Of a DNA stretch of 6,281 nucleotides, positions 6,117 through 6,281 are shown piece by piece. The stretch comes from Alistipes sp. (GTDB taxonomy: Bacteria; Bacteroidota; Bacteroidia; Bacteroidales; Rikenellaceae): NCBI GenBank assembly GCA_017559685.1, contig JAFYQY010000149.1, forward strand, positions 1-6,281, given 5' to 3'. Position 1 is the stretch's first letter, and each line of letters begins with the position of its first letter. Under the pieces are notes generated by a model. The model was not told where the DNA came from. It searched no databases and saw only the letters and a list, made by a program, of their open reading frames with translations. The translations under genes and the position numbers were made by a program.

Positions 6117-6281
6117 ATGGGCTGTTTTTTAACTAATTCATCTCTTGGAAGAAAGTTGGTGATGAGCCTTTCGGGATGTTTTCTCGTGCTTTTCATTCTC
6201 TTCCACATGTCAATGAATGTTGTGGCTATCATCAGTGGTGATGCTTACAACGCAATTTGCGGTTTCTTGGGCGCTAACTGG
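6117..6281 (+). CDS. sdhC: Succinate dehydrogenase/fumarate reductase cytochrome b subunit, 3'-truncated
   Basis: This is the membrane anchor that carries haem b and exchanges electrons between the quinone pool and the flavoprotein/iron-sulfur subunits; in anaerobic Bacteroidales the complex mainly reduces fumarate to succinate (hence also frdC). The first 55 residues are visible: a short N-terminus MGCFLTNSSLGRK, then the first transmembrane helix from about residue 14 to 40 with LFILFHMSMN, whose His30 is a likely haem ligand, then a loop with GDAYNAICGFLGANW that is characteristic of the b558-type family. ATG 6117-6119 follows an A/T-rich leader and fits the family N-terminus exactly. The frame is open to the last base, so the gene, and presumably the A and B subunits of the operon, continue beyond the window. 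Confidence 0.92.
   Translation, partial: MGCFLTNSSLGRKLVMSLSGCFLVLFILFHMSMNVVAIISGDAYNAICGFLGANW

Noticed and set aside
5876..6136. Open frame of 86 codons on the plus strand across the divergent promoter
   Set aside because: It overlaps the N-terminus of the cyclo-ligase gene, the promoter at 5993-6023 and the true start of sdhC in a different frame.

Overview
The window looks like a chromosomal segment of a gut-type Bacteroidales bacterium, probably Alistipes-like (Rikenellaceae). The grounds are a Bacteroidetes-type malate dehydrogenase, a b558-type succinate dehydrogenase/fumarate reductase cytochrome b subunit, a lipoprotein joining a fimbrillin-like domain to a MetallophosN/Metallophos/MetallophosC architecture, promoter elements of the Bacteroidetes type (TTG...TAnnTTTG), gene starts without a purine-rich Shine-Dalgarno sequence, and heavy use of TCG serine codons. 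The genus is an inference; no rRNA or other marker gene is present.

Layout. Positions 2-820 (+) hold the 3' four-fifths of malate dehydrogenase. Positions 821-1285 are a convergent intergenic region rich in structure. It contains a ~128-bp imperfect palindrome starting right after the mdh stop codon, two tandem ~114/115-bp direct repeats plus a partial third, a cluster of short repeats, and an intrinsic terminator for the opposite strand. Positions 1307-5340 (-) hold a two-gene unit, transcribed right to left: a secreted protein with a GH43/GH32-like beta-propeller, then, after 8 nt, a large metallophosphoesterase lipoprotein. Positions 5414-5953 (-) encode 5-formyltetrahydrofolate cyclo-ligase. 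Divergent from it, a well-formed promoter (5993-6023) drives the cytochrome b subunit gene starting at 6117, cut off by the window edge.

How the genes fit together. Malate dehydrogenase and the fumarate reductase membrane anchor belong to the same reductive branch (oxaloacetate, malate, fumarate, succinate) that many anaerobic Bacteroidales use for fermentation and energy conservation. Between them lie a folate housekeeping gene and an accessory-looking exported pair. That pair (secreted propeller enzyme plus anchored phosphoesterase) suggests processing of an extracellular phosphorylated glycan or phosphodiester polymer, but the substrate cannot be read from the sequence. The least explained part of the window is the palindrome and tandem-repeat block at 821-1160.
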